From: Photobacterium profundum SS9
Lineage (GTDB): Bacteria; Pseudomonadota; Gammaproteobacteria; Enterobacterales; Vibrionaceae
NCBI RefSeq assembly: GCF_000196255.1
Contig: NC_006371.1
Location: 1,457,440 to 1,521,439 of the forward strand
Direction: 5' to 3'
DNA: 64,000 nucleotides
The position numbers and the translations under genes are program-made. How positions within the stretch are numbered: the stretch's first letter is position 1; each line of letters begins with the position of its first letter. The notes beneath the pieces were generated by a model. That model made no database searches and had not been told where the DNA came from. It saw only the letters and a list, made by a program, of their open reading frames with translations. Positions 29,491 to 39,219 of the stretch are shown here, piece by piece.

Positions 29491-30177
29491 ATGATTGAAT
29501 GGACGAAAGATCGTATCTGGTACATCGATATGCCGCTTAAAGTAAATGGTATACCAGTGGGCAGTCGTATGACTGTGATCAGGTTAGACAATGATAAATT
29601 GCTGATTCATTCCCCCATTCAACTCACCACTCATCTGCAATTAGAGTTAACTAAATTAGGGCAAATTCAAACAATCGTCACGCCCAATATGAACCATCAT
29701 TTGTTTTTATCAGAATGGTGGCTCGCCTACCCTGAAGCGTATTTTTTCGCCCCTCCGGGCTTACAACAAAAAAGAACTGATTTAGTATTCGATGATGCAT
29801 TAGGCGCAAAAACACCCGAACTATGGCGAAATCAATTACTCCAAACGATTGTTCGTGGCAGCGATACGATGGAAGAGATCGTATTCTGTGATCCACAATC
29901 TAAAACATTAATCGTTGGTGATACATTGGCGTGGCTACGCAATAGCTACAACCCCCTTACACTAGCGCTAGCCCTCATTAATGGATGTTATCACCGCCCA
30001 GCGATGCCTTTATATTGGCGATTATCATTCAAAGATAAGACCCGCTTACGGCAATCTATTCAAGAAATTCTTACATGGCCTTTCGATCGTATAATCTTAT
30101 CTCACGGATTAGTTATTCCAGAGAATGGTAAAAAAATATTCTCTGATGCCTTTCACTGGGTACTTCAAGGCAAATAG
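29491..30177 (+). CDS. DUF4336 family protein
   Basis: 228 residues following malT by 87 bases. The N-terminus (IWYIDMPLKVNGIPVGSRMTVIRL) and the LLIHSPIQLT and VTPNMNHHLFLSEWW segments are characteristic of DUF4336, a metallo-beta-lactamase-like fold in which the usual HxHxDH is degenerate. Enzymatic role unknown. TTAAGGATAACC supplies the ribosome site. It may be co-transcribed with malT, but no maltose link is known to me. Confidence 0.75.
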   Translation: MIEWTKDRIWYIDMPLKVNGIPVGSRMTVIRLDNDKLLIHSPIQLTTHLQLELTKLGQIQTIVTPNMNHHLFLSEWWLAYPEAYFFAPPGLQQKRTDLVFDDALGAKTPELWRNQLLQTIVRGSDTMEEIVFCDPQSKTLIVGDTLAWLRNSYNPLTLALALINGCYHRPAMPLYWRLSFKDKTRLRQSIQEILTWPFDRIILSHGLVIPENGKKIFSDAFHWVLQGK

Positions 30178-30206
30178 TTCTAATTATTGATATCTACATT
30201 AACGAA

Positions 30207-30237
30207 AACATGCAGCTTACCCGCATAACTGCATGTT
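30207..30237 (+). terminator. Hairpin after the DUF4336 gene
   Basis: AACATGCAG pairs exactly with CTGCATGTT around a 13-base loop, 30 bases past the stop. Only a weak T-run follows, so termination is tentative. Confidence 0.5.
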
Positions 30238-30248
30238 CAATAATCCAT

Positions 30249-30295
30249 CAATTAAAAACACCGTACAAATAAATATTGCACGCTGTTTTTAATTG
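30249..30295 (+). promoter_or_regulatory. Perfect 12-bp inverted repeat upstream of the barrel protein
   Basis: CAATTAAAAACA and TGTTTTTAATTG form exact arms over a 23-base loop, 85 bases before the outer-membrane gene's ATG. Could be a leader stem or a two-half-site operator. Confidence 0.45.
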
Positions 30296-30379
30296 GGATA
30301 GTATCCTCATCGTTGAAACAATATAAGAACAACATTGATTAACTATTATGTTGTCATAAATATAATTAGGATTATAAAA

Positions 30380-31045
30380 ATGAACAAATTCATGCTGCTT
30401 CCCCTTGCAACTCTTTTAGCTACAACTTTTACTGCACAAGCGGAAACGACTGAAACAACGCAACAAAACCTAACGCAAAATTTCAGCTATGTCTCTGGCG
30501 GTTTACAGGTTTCGACTTATAATCATGATCTTATTTCATCAGCATCAGCATCCACTATGACTACCAGCAAAACAGACAATACGGCAGGTATGTACCTGCG
30601 TGGTAGCTGGAACTTCACTGACAATTTCTTCTTAGAAACACGTGGTGATGCAACCGTTAAAGATGATCTTACTATCTCTAACAGCGTATTAGGCTTAGGT
30701 TACTTCCACCCAATCAATAACGACTTAACCGTATACGGTTTAGCGGGTTACTCTCGTACAGAAGTAGAATTAGAAGTCTTTAATTTCTCTAATGCTTCAA
30801 TAACAGGTCGCGTTGATGACTCAGGTGTTACGGGTGAAATTGGTGCGCGTTACCAGCTTATGAGCAAGTGGACTGTTGAGCCAGCTGTACGTATGGCTAA
30901 TTACGACAAGACAATGTACGAAGTTCGCCTTGGTAACAACATTAAAGTGTCTGATCACATGAGCATTGAAGCAAACCTAATGCACCGTGATTACAACGAA
31001 CTAAAAGAAATGAGCTACCAGCTAGGTGCTCGCTACAGCTTCTAA
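30380..31045 (+). CDS. Small outer-membrane beta-barrel protein (221 aa)
   Basis: The start is the ATG at 30380, giving a good signal peptide (MNKFMLLPLATLLATTFTAQA, cleavage after about residue 21-22). The mature part alternates polar and aromatic residues in about eight strands and ends in YQLGARYSF, the C-terminal Phe signature of outer-membrane barrels. This is the OmpA-like/OmpX-like porin-fold class found widely in vibrios. Own terminator at 31069. Function unknown. Confidence 0.85.
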   Translation: MNKFMLLPLATLLATTFTAQAETTETTQQNLTQNFSYVSGGLQVSTYNHDLISSASASTMTTSKTDNTAGMYLRGSWNFTDNFFLETRGDATVKDDLTISNSVLGLGYFHPINNDLTVYGLAGYSRTEVELEVFNFSNASITGRVDDSGVTGEIGARYQLMSKWTVEPAVRMANYDKTMYEVRLGNNIKVSDHMSIEANLMHRDYNELKEMSYQLGARYSF

Positions 31046-31068
31046 TACAGAATCTGTCCCTTTCTTTC

Positions 31069-31103
31069 AAAACGGCCTAACATCTTGGTGTTAGGCCGTT
31101 TTT
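31069..31103 (+). terminator. Terminator of the barrel-protein gene
   Basis: AAAACGGCCTAACA pairs with TGTTAGGCCGTTTTT around TCTTGG... with a T-run; 24 bases past the stop. Confidence 0.93.
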
Positions 31104-31245
31104 GTTTTTCAAATTGAATCAATCCATTTGTATGATGTAAATCAATTTAGCACTTATCCTCTAGGCGTATATTTAATACCACAAGGAATGGGTGGCGATA
31201 AATCATCACCTATAATTATGCACTATGATTACAGAAGTATTATGA

Positions 31246-31518
31246 ATGGACGCTTCCAAAGTATATTTACGCGACTTTCTTGGGTTGATTCTCGTCATTC
31301 TCTCGGTTCTCGCACTACTAGGCGCAATTTTCGATGTTCTTGCCGTATTGAATTACGTGTCTGATGAAAAAACACTGGCCTCAGTCTACCTCCATGAATC
31401 GCTACCGTTATTAATCTGTATATTGCCAACATTCATCATTGCCAAAATCATTAATCGCCCATCATGGGTTATCGGCAGCGAGGATTACCGCCTAATGATG
31501 GCAAAAAAGATTCATTAG
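31246..31518 (+). CDS. Small two-helix inner-membrane protein (90 aa)
   Basis: Starts at ATG 31246. Two hydrophobic segments at about 10-37 (FLGLILVILSVLALLGAIFDVLAVL region) and 50-68, with a short acidic loop between them, then a basic C-terminus. The ribosome site is weak. It lies between the barrel protein and the frameshifted hydrolase with 45 bases to the latter. No family recognised. Confidence 0.6.
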   Translation: MDASKVYLRDFLGLILVILSVLALLGAIFDVLAVLNYVSDEKTLASVYLHESLPLLICILPTFIIAKIINRPSWVIGSEDYRLMMAKKIH

Positions 31519-31563
31519 GTGCTGTTCTACCTAGGGCGTGTATTTAAAGGGAAGTGATAGAAA

Positions 31564-32351
31564 GTGGGCAATCAAAGTATAAAAACATTGAATGCATCCA
31601 ATACACATCCCATCGTGTTAATTCGTGGGTTATTACGCGAACAGCGACATTGGGGGGATTTTCTAAATCAACTCATTACGCAATTCCCTAAACGCCAAAT
31701 AATCTGTATCGATTTAGCTGGCAATGGAAAACGTCATAAACTGCAATCACCCAAAAACATTCCAGCAATGGTGCAAGATTTACGTATTCAATTATGCCTA
31801 AAGCTTACTACTGACACCCCCGTTGATTTGATTGCTCTTTCAATGGGGGGGATGATTGCAATTAGCTGGATGACGCTTTTTCCTACTGAAATACGCTCTG
31901 CCATTTTAATGAATACCAGTGTACGACCACTGTCTCCGTTTTATCAACGCTTGAACTGGCGACATACATAACCATTGTTCGTATGCTATTAAGTCAATCA
32001 GAACAACAAGAAACGTTAATATTCAACATGACATCGAACCAACCAATACAAGCGAAAGTCATTGAAAATTGGACACAATGGAAAAACGAGTGCCCCATAA
32101 CAGCAAAAAATGCATTCAATCAACTGTATGCATCCGCTATGTTCCGCTTTACTGAAAAACCTAAACAACCAGTCATGTTACTTGCATCATCAAACGATCG
32201 CCTAGTCAGCCATCAATGCAGCAAGGCACTTTCTAAACATACTGAGTGGCCATTAATTAGCCACTCTACGGCAGGACATGACCTAACATTGGATGAACCA
32301 GAATGGGTGACTAAACAAGCCGCGGAGTTTTATGTGCGATTGCTAGCTTAA
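31564..32351 (+). pseudogene. Alpha/beta hydrolase broken by a one-base deletion
   Basis: Two frames make one hydrolase: 31564-31971 carries the N-terminal half with nucleophile motif ALSMGG, and the other frame, open from about 31950, carries the acid loop SSNDRLVS and the catalytic His in AGHDLTLDEPEWV to 32351. Reading NWR-TYITIVRM across the junction shows that one base is missing near 31961. The start codon is GTG. About 262 residues when repaired, normal for the family. Either a true recent loss or a sequencing error. Confidence 0.8.
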
Positions 32352-32386
32352 GTACCTAGGCTTACATACCTAACAATCGCATGCCT

Positions 32387-34123
32387 TTAACCGCCAAAAC
32401 CGACTTGCTCTATATTTAACATCTCAACTGAACCGTATTTACTCACAAACGGTTGAAGTTCTGCAGCTTGGCCTATCATCACAAACTGTAAGTTTTTATT
32501 CGGGAAATATTGGTTAACTAGGCTTTGTGTTTCATCAAGCGTCAGAGAATCGATCTGATTTTCAAAGTTATTAATATAACTTTCGTTAATACTGTAAACG
32601 TACATATCACCTAACATATCAGCCAATTGCTCAGACGTTTCATAACGTGGTGGAAACTGACCTTTCAAATACGCTTTTGCTGAATCAAGTGTTTCTTGAT
32701 CAACACCTTTTTCCCATAGGCGTTCATACGTTGCTATTGCTAAATCAACCGCTTGTTCTGTTGTTGACGTTTGCGTGAACGAACTAATTGAAAATAAACC
32801 CGATTGAGACCAAGCACTAAAGCCAGAACCAGCCCCGTAAGTTAATCCTGAATTTACTCGCAATTCATCGTTAAGCCATGATGTAAAACGCCCACCTAAA
32901 ATGGTATTAACTAATTGAATGCCAATATAATCGGGATTGTCTTTCGCTATACCGACCCCACCAAAAATAAACGTGGTTTCAGTTGCGTTGGCTTTATTGA
33001 CCACCAGCACTCGACTCTTATCCATTACTGGAACAGCATAATTTAAATCAAGTTGCGGAACAGGTTGGGTATTATTCCAATCTGCAAACAAGGCTTCTAA
33101 TTCAAGCTTCATCAAGTTGGAGTTGAAATCACCTACCACGGTAATCGCTGTATTGACTGGCTGGTAATAAGAGTTATGGAACGTGGCTAACTGTTTAGGC
33201 GTAATGGCCGCTATTGACTGTTGATCACCCTCTACAGGGTTGGCATATGCATGTTTATCAAACACAAACTTTGAGTAATAACCCCGAATAACCTTATTTG
33301 GGCTTTCTTTTTGCTGCGCCAATAACTCTACATTCTGTTTTTGAAATTTAGCAAATTCTTTCGCATTAAAGGTCGGCTCAGTCAGTACCGATTTAATCAC
33401 ATCAAACATGACATCTGCATCTTTAGCAAGAAAGTCGGCATTGATATAGCTCGATTCTTTATTCGATCCCGCTTCAAAACCGGCTCCGATATTATCGGTA
33501 ACCTGCTCTAACTGCACTTTGTTATATTTCTTAGAACCCAATAACAAGCCTTCCGCTGTCATTGAAGCTAAGCCAGAAATAGGATCGTTCACAGAACCCG
33601 CTTTAACAATCGCTTTCACAGTAATAACAGGAATATCATGTTTTTCTAGCAAATAAACGGTCATGCCATTTGCAAGTACTGCTTTCTTGTATTCGGGAAA
33701 AGAAAACTGCCCTTTTTTCACCGTACCACCCTTCTTTTCAACAATTAGTAAGCTATCGCCTCTAGCTCCAGCTAAACGTTCGGTATCTGTTTTATCTTCA
33801 AAACCCAAAAATTGTGGCGTTGGCTTTATATCACTTACACTCATCACACTTGAAGCCTTATCATCGTTCGATGTTGCCGAAGAATTCATTATTACGCCTA
33901 CCTTTCCCGCGGTGTTACTTGTCTCAAAAGCGGTATTCGGTGCTATCGAATTAGATGCTGTTTTACTAAAAATCGCGGATTTCTGGTTAGTGACCGCAAT
34001 CGTCTGCTCCATCGTTGCTTCATTGGCAGACGCTTGCATATTGGTATTATTAGCGCTTGGTGGAATGGTACAGGCGACAAGTGCCAAGCTAAAAGCGACT
34101 AAAATAGGTAATTTTATCGTCAT
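32387..34123 (-). CDS. M16 peptidase-family lipoprotein lacking the zinc motif
   Basis: 578 residues. The start is moved to the ATG at 34123 (GAGGAGTG ribosome site), giving a lipoprotein signal with lipobox LVAC. After a low-complexity linker of about 100 residues come two M16 domains. The HxxEH zinc motif is absent: the equivalent site reads GLASMTAEGLL. Such proteins pair with an active M16 partner, as in bacterial two-subunit M16B proteases. The active partner is the gene immediately upstream (stop only 14 bases before this start). Envelope location inferred from the signal. Confidence 0.88.
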   Translation of the reverse strand: MTIKLPILVAFSLALVACTIPPSANNTNMQASANEATMEQTIAVTNQKSAIFSKTASNSIAPNTAFETSNTAGKVGVIMNSSATSNDDKASSVMSVSDIKPTPQFLGFEDKTDTERLAGARGDSLLIVEKKGGTVKKGQFSFPEYKKAVLANGMTVYLLEKHDIPVITVKAIVKAGSVNDPISGLASMTAEGLLLGSKKYNKVQLEQVTDNIGAGFEAGSNKESSYINADFLAKDADVMFDVIKSVLTEPTFNAKEFAKFQKQNVELLAQQKESPNKVIRGYYSKFVFDKHAYANPVEGDQQSIAAITPKQLATFHNSYYQPVNTAITVVGDFNSNLMKLELEALFADWNNTQPVPQLDLNYAVPVMDKSRVLVVNKANATETTFIFGGVGIAKDNPDYIGIQLVNTILGGRFTSWLNDELRVNSGLTYGAGSGFSAWSQSGLFSISSFTQTSTTEQAVDLAIATYERLWEKGVDQETLDSAKAYLKGQFPPRYETSEQLADMLGDMYVYSINESYINNFENQIDSLTLDETQSLVNQYFPNKNLQFVMIGQAAELQPFVSKYGSVEMLNIEQVGFGG

Positions 34124-34136
34124 TAGTTTCACTCCT

Positions 34137-35450
34137 CTACTGTTCAGTGGCATCTAACACACCAACAGTGCGGTTAGATTGTCGAAAGTAAATATGGGCA
34201 ACACGTTTGATATCGTCTACTGTCACGTTTTCAAATTCGCTAGGGGCATCAAATAAGGCTTTATAGCTACCAAAATATAATTCGTACGTACCAATCGTGT
34301 TTGATTTTCCATCGATAGTTTCAAGCTCTCGATAAAAATCCATTAGCTTCATGTTTTTCGCTTTAGTGAGCTCTTGTTCAGTTACACCTTTTTTAATCAC
34401 GTCATCTAGCAGCGTAATAAAGGCTTTTTCTAGTTCATCTGAACTTGTACCTTCGCTCGCCACCAAATAGAAATAAAACAAATTCGGATCAATCGACATT
34501 GGCATATGAGTATCAGCAGAAATCGCTAACCCTTTATCAACAATATTACGCTCTAACCGTGAACTTCCTCCCCAGCCTAAAATAGACTCGAGTAAAGATA
34601 GCGCGTAATAGTCTTGGTGTGTGGTTTGCGGCACATGATACGCCAACATAATATTTGGTGTGGTAACAGAACTTTTTTGAATATAAACGCGGCGTTCACC
34701 TTTTTGCTCTGGCTCTACTGCCGTTACTTTACGAGGCTCGGGCTGAGAAGGAATCGGAGTAAAGTATTCTTCTGCCAGTGTTTTAATTTCATCGAATTTA
34801 ACAGCGCCCGTAATCACCACAAAGGCATTATTCGGCGCGTAATACGTTTTATGATATTTAACTAAATCATCCAGCTTCCAATTTAAAATATCAGATTCAT
34901 GACCAATAACAGACCAACTATAAGGATGAACCCGGAATGCAGCCGCTTTAACCTCTTCATTTAGCACCCGCCAATTTGAATTCTCTAAACCTGTTCGACG
35001 TTCAGACATCACAACATCGCGTTCGCTTTCTAGCATTTCTTCATTGATATCTAAATGAGCAATACGATCAGCTTCTAAATCAAAAATTTTCTCGACCGAA
35101 CTAGAAGGAAACCAATTGGTGTATACCGTGGTATTTTCAGTGGTATAAGCATTGTTTGCACCACCAGCAGATTCCATTACACGATCAAACATTTTCGGAC
35201 CGTATTTTTTTGCCCCATTAAACATCATATGTTCAAAGAAATGGGACAACCCCGTAATGCCAAGTGCTTCGTTTCGTGAACCTACTTTCCAGAATAAATA
35301 CATATTAGCATTGGGGATTGTGTAATCTTCTACCACTAATATTTTCATTCCATTTTCTAGGGTAAGGGTTTTTACATCTTCTACTTTCATTGCTTGTGCG
35401 ACTCCCGTCATGCCAAGGCAAAGGGCGATCGCTAAGAGCAAACGCTTCAT
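34137..35450 (-). CDS. M16B zinc peptidase, catalytic subunit
   Basis: 437 residues with a signal peptide (residues 1-20, ending VAQA). The zinc-binding inverted motif HFFEH lies at 70-74, and the downstream Glu of the family follows in the conserved helix (NTTVYTNWFP... then LEADRIAHLDI). Pitrilysin-type peptidases of this class degrade small peptides in the periplasm. First gene of a two-gene unit with the zinc-less lipoprotein at 32387. GGAGTCGATATG gives a good ribosome site. Confidence 0.92.
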   Translation of the reverse strand: MKRLLLAIALCLGMTGVAQAMKVEDVKTLTLENGMKILVVEDYTIPNANMYLFWKVGSRNEALGITGLSHFFEHMMFNGAKKYGPKMFDRVMESAGGANNAYTTENTTVYTNWFPSSSVEKIFDLEADRIAHLDINEEMLESERDVVMSERRTGLENSNWRVLNEEVKAAAFRVHPYSWSVIGHESDILNWKLDDLVKYHKTYYAPNNAFVVITGAVKFDEIKTLAEEYFTPIPSQPEPRKVTAVEPEQKGERRVYIQKSSVTTPNIMLAYHVPQTTHQDYYALSLLESILGWGGSSRLERNIVDKGLAISADTHMPMSIDPNLFYFYLVASEGTSSDELEKAFITLLDDVIKKGVTEQELTKAKNMKLMDFYRELETIDGKSNTIGTYELYFGSYKALFDAPSEFENVTVDDIKRVAHIYFRQSNRTVGVLDATEQ

Positions 35451-35635
35451 ATCGACTCCTTGATACTAGAATGAACAACTCTACATATTGCCGTATTTTT
35501 ATACGATCGTTTTAATTTATTGAACAAGTGCCACTCAATAAACATAGTGAAAATAGACACATCTCGCTAACTATTAAGTAAAAATCTTCATTAAGACCGA
35601 CACGAGCTAGTTTTGTCAGCACGTTTAAAGCAAGG

Positions 35636-36514
35636 TTACAACGCTACACTATCATTAGTAAAAGTTTCACGTAGCAACTGTATCATCGCACGGGTTTTCT
35701 CTGGCAAATATTCCCGTGAAGGATAAATTAATGTGAGCTTAATTTCAGGAAAACGTTCGCCAGATAATACATTAACTAGCTCACCCGCAGTGACGGCTTC
35801 ACGAACCAATATTGTCGGCAATAACGCAATACCATGAGCTGATTTCGCCATGTGGTGTATTAAACGTAAATCATCAGAACATAATCGAATCATTAAGCCA
35901 TCAGCCAATGCAGTCGAATTATACCTGCTCACTAAAATGCGGTGGTCCATTAAATTCGCAAGATCTTTCGGTGCACCATGTGTAGCAATATAATCGGGTG
36001 AAGCCACTAAGCAGCAAGGAAATGGCAATAAGGTTTGCTGAACATAATCTTCATTAACAATCTTCAGAGTATTTGGCAATAACTGTAGATCGATATTATC
36101 TCGCTTTAAGTCGATGCTTTCTTGGCAGTGCTGTATTTCTAGTAATACATTAGGAAAACAGACTGTATATTTATCAATCAGTTTAGCAAACATGCTAGAC
36201 GTTATTAACGCCGCTGGCACCGCTATTCGCAATACACCCTGTAACTCTTTTTGTCGGTTTTCAAGCAAGTTTACCGCTTGATTAGCCATTGTTAGAGGCT
36301 GATTCACTTGCTCGTACAGTAAACGTCCATTTTCTGTTAACTCGATATGCCGAGTGGTTCGAATTAACAGTTGACTGCCAAGTGCTTTTTCTAATTCTTG
36401 TAGCCTTCGGCTTACTTTTGAACGTTGTAACGAATATGCCTTGGCTGCAGCACTTATTCCGCCATGCCTTACAGTTAAAACAAACAGATAAAGATCATCC
36501 ATACTTACTTTCAT
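35636..36514 (-). CDS. LysR-family regulator, divergent from efflux genes
   Basis: 292 residues: winged HTH at about 4-62 (YLFVLTVRHGGISAAAKAYSLQRSKVSRRLQELEKALGSQLL, seen here in pieces) and a periplasmic-binding-fold effector domain. It is divergent (99-base spacer) from the HlyD and DUF2955 genes, so it probably controls that efflux pair. Inducer unknown. Confidence 0.92.
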   Translation of the reverse strand: MKVSMDDLYLFVLTVRHGGISAAAKAYSLQRSKVSRRLQELEKALGSQLLIRTTRHIELTENGRLLYEQVNQPLTMANQAVNLLENRQKELQGVLRIAVPAALITSSMFAKLIDKYTVCFPNVLLEIQHCQESIDLKRDNIDLQLLPNTLKIVNEDYVQQTLLPFPCCLVASPDYIATHGAPKDLANLMDHRILVSRYNSTALADGLMIRLCSDDLRLIHHMAKSAHGIALLPTILVREAVTAGELVNVLSGERFPEIKLTLIYPSREYLPEKTRAMIQLLRETFTNDSVAL

Positions 36515-36613
36515 TGTCTCACTAATAGGTTGTAAATGTTGTATTTGTCATTCTATTTAATCTAATCAACAATTTCTATAATAGAACCTTACTTATCGAT
36601 ATTCGGAAATTCT

Positions 36614-37681
36614 ATGCAAACTGCTGAATTAAAATTTCGCCGTTGGATGCAAAGCCTCATCATTATTTTTATCCTTTTCGCTGGCTACATTGTTATTGCA
36701 GATCGGCATGCTCCCTTAACGACAGAGAGCCGCGTTCAAGGCTATGTTATTCAGCTTGCACCAGAAGTCACAGGTACTGTTACAGATGTACAAGTTGGTA
36801 ATAATCAAGCAGTCAAAAAAGGGGCGCCTCTTTTTACTATTGATTCAAGTCGATATACCTTGGCGGTTGAAAGAGCTGAAGTCGCCCTAAAACAGGCTCA
36901 TGAACAAGAAAGTGCCTTGTACGCCAAAGTGAGCTCAGGTAAGGCAAAAGTGGCCACAACTCAGGCGTCTTATACTAATGCGCGCAGTGAATATCAGCGT
37001 GTGAAAAAATTAGCACGACAAAAACTGGTATCAGCGTCAATGCTAGATAACGCGTTAGCTAATAACAGTGTGGCTTTATCTAACCTTCATGCAGCGCAAC
37101 AAGACTTACTTTCATTACAAGTGCAACTCGGTAATACCCCTGGAGAAAGTACCCTAGTTCACGCGGCTGAAAATGCCCTAGAGCAAGCACAACTCGACTT
37201 ATCACACACCCAAGTTATTGCCCCTAGTGATGGCGTTATTACCAACTTACAACTTGAAGTCGGCAGCACAGCAAGTACTAATATGCCGTTATTGACATTC
37301 ATTCCAACCGATTCGTTATGGGTAGCCGCTGATTTTCGTGAAAAAGCCATCGCACTAATGAATGAGCATTCAACTGCCTTAGTGACTTTTGATGCATTTC
37401 CCGGCGAAACATTCGCATTCAACATTCAAAGCCGTGATTTTGGTGTAGCCGCCGCACAGCAAAGTCCTAATGGTAAATTAACGGCTGTTGAAACAAATAA
37501 CAGATGGGTACGAGATGCCCAACGGGTTCGTGTGAATTTATCAACAGATAAACCTTTACCTAAACAACTCTTTGTAGGCTCACGAGCCACTGTTGTTATT
37601 TACCCTAGCGGTAACCCTATCTGGGCATTATTGGCCAAAATACAAATTTCGCTAGTCGGCATGTTGCACTACATCTACTAA
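36614..37681 (+). CDS. HlyD/EmrA-family membrane fusion protein
   Basis: 355 residues: one N-terminal membrane anchor (about 14-31), a lipoyl-like hairpin half (PEVTGTVTDVQVGNNQAVKKG, about 50-70), a long coiled coil (about 85-180), the second lipoyl half (VIAPSDGVITNLQLEVG), then a beta-barrel domain. It bridges an inner-membrane transporter to the outer membrane in efflux. The partner is the DUF2955 protein 29 bases downstream. Confidence 0.92.
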   Translation: MQTAELKFRRWMQSLIIIFILFAGYIVIADRHAPLTTESRVQGYVIQLAPEVTGTVTDVQVGNNQAVKKGAPLFTIDSSRYTLAVERAEVALKQAHEQESALYAKVSSGKAKVATTQASYTNARSEYQRVKKLARQKLVSASMLDNALANNSVALSNLHAAQQDLLSLQVQLGNTPGESTLVHAAENALEQAQLDLSHTQVIAPSDGVITNLQLEVGSTASTNMPLLTFIPTDSLWVAADFREKAIALMNEHSTALVTFDAFPGETFAFNIQSRDFGVAAAQQSPNGKLTAVETNNRWVRDAQRVRVNLSTDKPLPKQLFVGSRATVVIYPSGNPIWALLAKIQISLVGMLHYIY

Positions 37682-37710
37682 ATCATCGCTATTAACGTGA
37701 GTAATCGATA

Positions 37711-38805
37711 ATGAAAACAATGCGCATATGGTTCGGTTGTGTCGCGGGATTAGCTGTAACATTATTGTTTGGTTGGTCTTACGGCTTGTTTGCCGCATTA
37801 TTACCCCTATTTGTTCTAACACAAATTGACCAATGGAACTCAGGCATATTAATTCAATTAGTGTTGGGGATTGTTTGGGTAAGCATACAGGTCACTTTTA
37901 TTGTGGGGTTCTTCCAGCCTTATCCCGTATTGATGACGCTAGCTGTTGGCATTCTATTAATGGCCAAGTGCATTGCGATGACCCATAAAAGTAGTTACTT
38001 ATTTGGCTATACAGGGCTATTAATTGGCTCGATTCTACTCAATTTCGGTAGCTTCAACAGTTTTGATATTGAAGAATTTGTAATGGGGCTATGGGCTTCT
38101 GCCCTTGTTACCGCGCCTATCGTGGCGATGGCATTGTATTTATTTCCTGAAAAATCATCGTCAACGTTGGTTGGTATTTCGCCTTCAGATTCCATAGAAA
38201 AAGAGAACGCGAATACCTCAAATAAAGAGGCTTGCACTTCAACAGCAAGTGAGAGAAAAATACATATCAGTAACCAACGTAAAGATGACATTGGTAGAGT
38301 ACGCCAAGCAGCATTAGGATGGATTGTGGCAATGGCTGCATTCATCTTATTCCAAGTTGCTGATTTAAGTGATTCGTTATCGGCACAAGCATCCATATTC
38401 ATCGTTTTAACCCCTATGACTTTAATTGGTTCTTTAGGGGCTGCAAAAATCCGTATTATTGGTACCTTTTTAGGCTGTTTAGCCGGCATGATGGTGCAGT
38501 TAAGTTTATATACACTTTCTAATAACGGAGTATTATTTTTGATGGCGTACGCAATCGCAGCAGGTATATTCTGTAAGTGGTTAGCATCAGGAACAATTAA
38601 AGCCAGTATTGGCTTTTCTGCAATGTCTGCTTTAACGGTGCCTTTAACAACATCGTTTGTGCCTGAGCAGCAAGACGCCTTTTTTTCAATCTGTTACCGG
38701 TTCAGCTCTATATTTGTTGCAGTTATAGGCACGTCACTTGCTATCTGGATAGGACACCATCTGTTGGTTCGTCTTATCCAATTTAAAGAGCCTCAATGTA
38801 ACTAA
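37711..38805 (+). CDS. DUF2955 / FUSC-like efflux membrane protein
   Basis: 364 residues with two blocks of five to six hydrophobic helices split by a hydrophilic loop (about 150-190). This two-block layout and linkage to an HlyD-type protein are typical of the aromatic-acid-exporter-like (FUSC) superfamily, DUF2955 branch. It likely exports an unknown small compound with the preceding adaptor under the divergent LysR. Confidence 0.82.
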   Translation: MKTMRIWFGCVAGLAVTLLFGWSYGLFAALLPLFVLTQIDQWNSGILIQLVLGIVWVSIQVTFIVGFFQPYPVLMTLAVGILLMAKCIAMTHKSSYLFGYTGLLIGSILLNFGSFNSFDIEEFVMGLWASALVTAPIVAMALYLFPEKSSSTLVGISPSDSIEKENANTSNKEACTSTASERKIHISNQRKDDIGRVRQAALGWIVAMAAFILFQVADLSDSLSAQASIFIVLTPMTLIGSLGAAKIRIIGTFLGCLAGMMVQLSLYTLSNNGVLFLMAYAIAAGIFCKWLASGTIKASIGFSAMSALTVPLTTSFVPEQQDAFFSICYRFSSIFVAVIGTSLAIWIGHHLLVRLIQFKEPQCN

Positions 38806-38934
38806 TCTAATCGCTATTCCCCTAGCTAAAACCGTCTTATATACCCTTAAATAACGTCAATAAGGGCTTGATGAACGAAATATGAATCAAGCCCTCACCT
38901 TTTATTCAGCCCTTCTCTTTCATAATCAACTTCA

Positions 38935-39200
38935 TATATCCAAGTTACCTCAAGATGCTCGTTTCAGCGAGAATTTGTTGGGCTCTAGGCAAGGCACTTA
39001 TTTATAGACCTAGTCGTTCTACGTTGAAAATAAGTAACACCGCATAGAGCCCAACAAAACTCGCCCTTCGGGAGTGATTCAGCGTGTCTACTTCTGTGTC
39101 AAATGTGCTTGAAAGGGAATGCCATACCTACACACATTTTCCTTGAATTAAACACGCTGAGATCACTCTGAATCCTGCATATTGAGGTAGCTTGGGTATA
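38935..39200. repeat. 266-bp structured repeat, copy C (opposite orientation)
   Basis: Reads TATATCCAAGTTACCTCAAG at the left and ends in AGGTAGCTTGGGTATA; the interior is the reverse complement of copies A and B. Exact same length. The flanks 38806-38934 and 39201-39219 contain nothing else; the glycosyltransferase start follows 20 bases later, so the repeat may hold or disturb its promoter. Confidence 0.9.
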
Positions 39201-39219
39201 CACACTAAGGAGATAAATT

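Noticed and set aside
31128..31364. 78-aa plus-strand frame before the two-helix membrane protein
   Set aside because: It overlaps the better-supported membrane-protein frame and shows no family pattern or ribosome site.
33663..34157. 164-aa plus-strand frame opposite the M16 lipoprotein gene
   Set aside because: It lies wholly over the low-complexity linker and signal of a real gene, which explains the long open frame.
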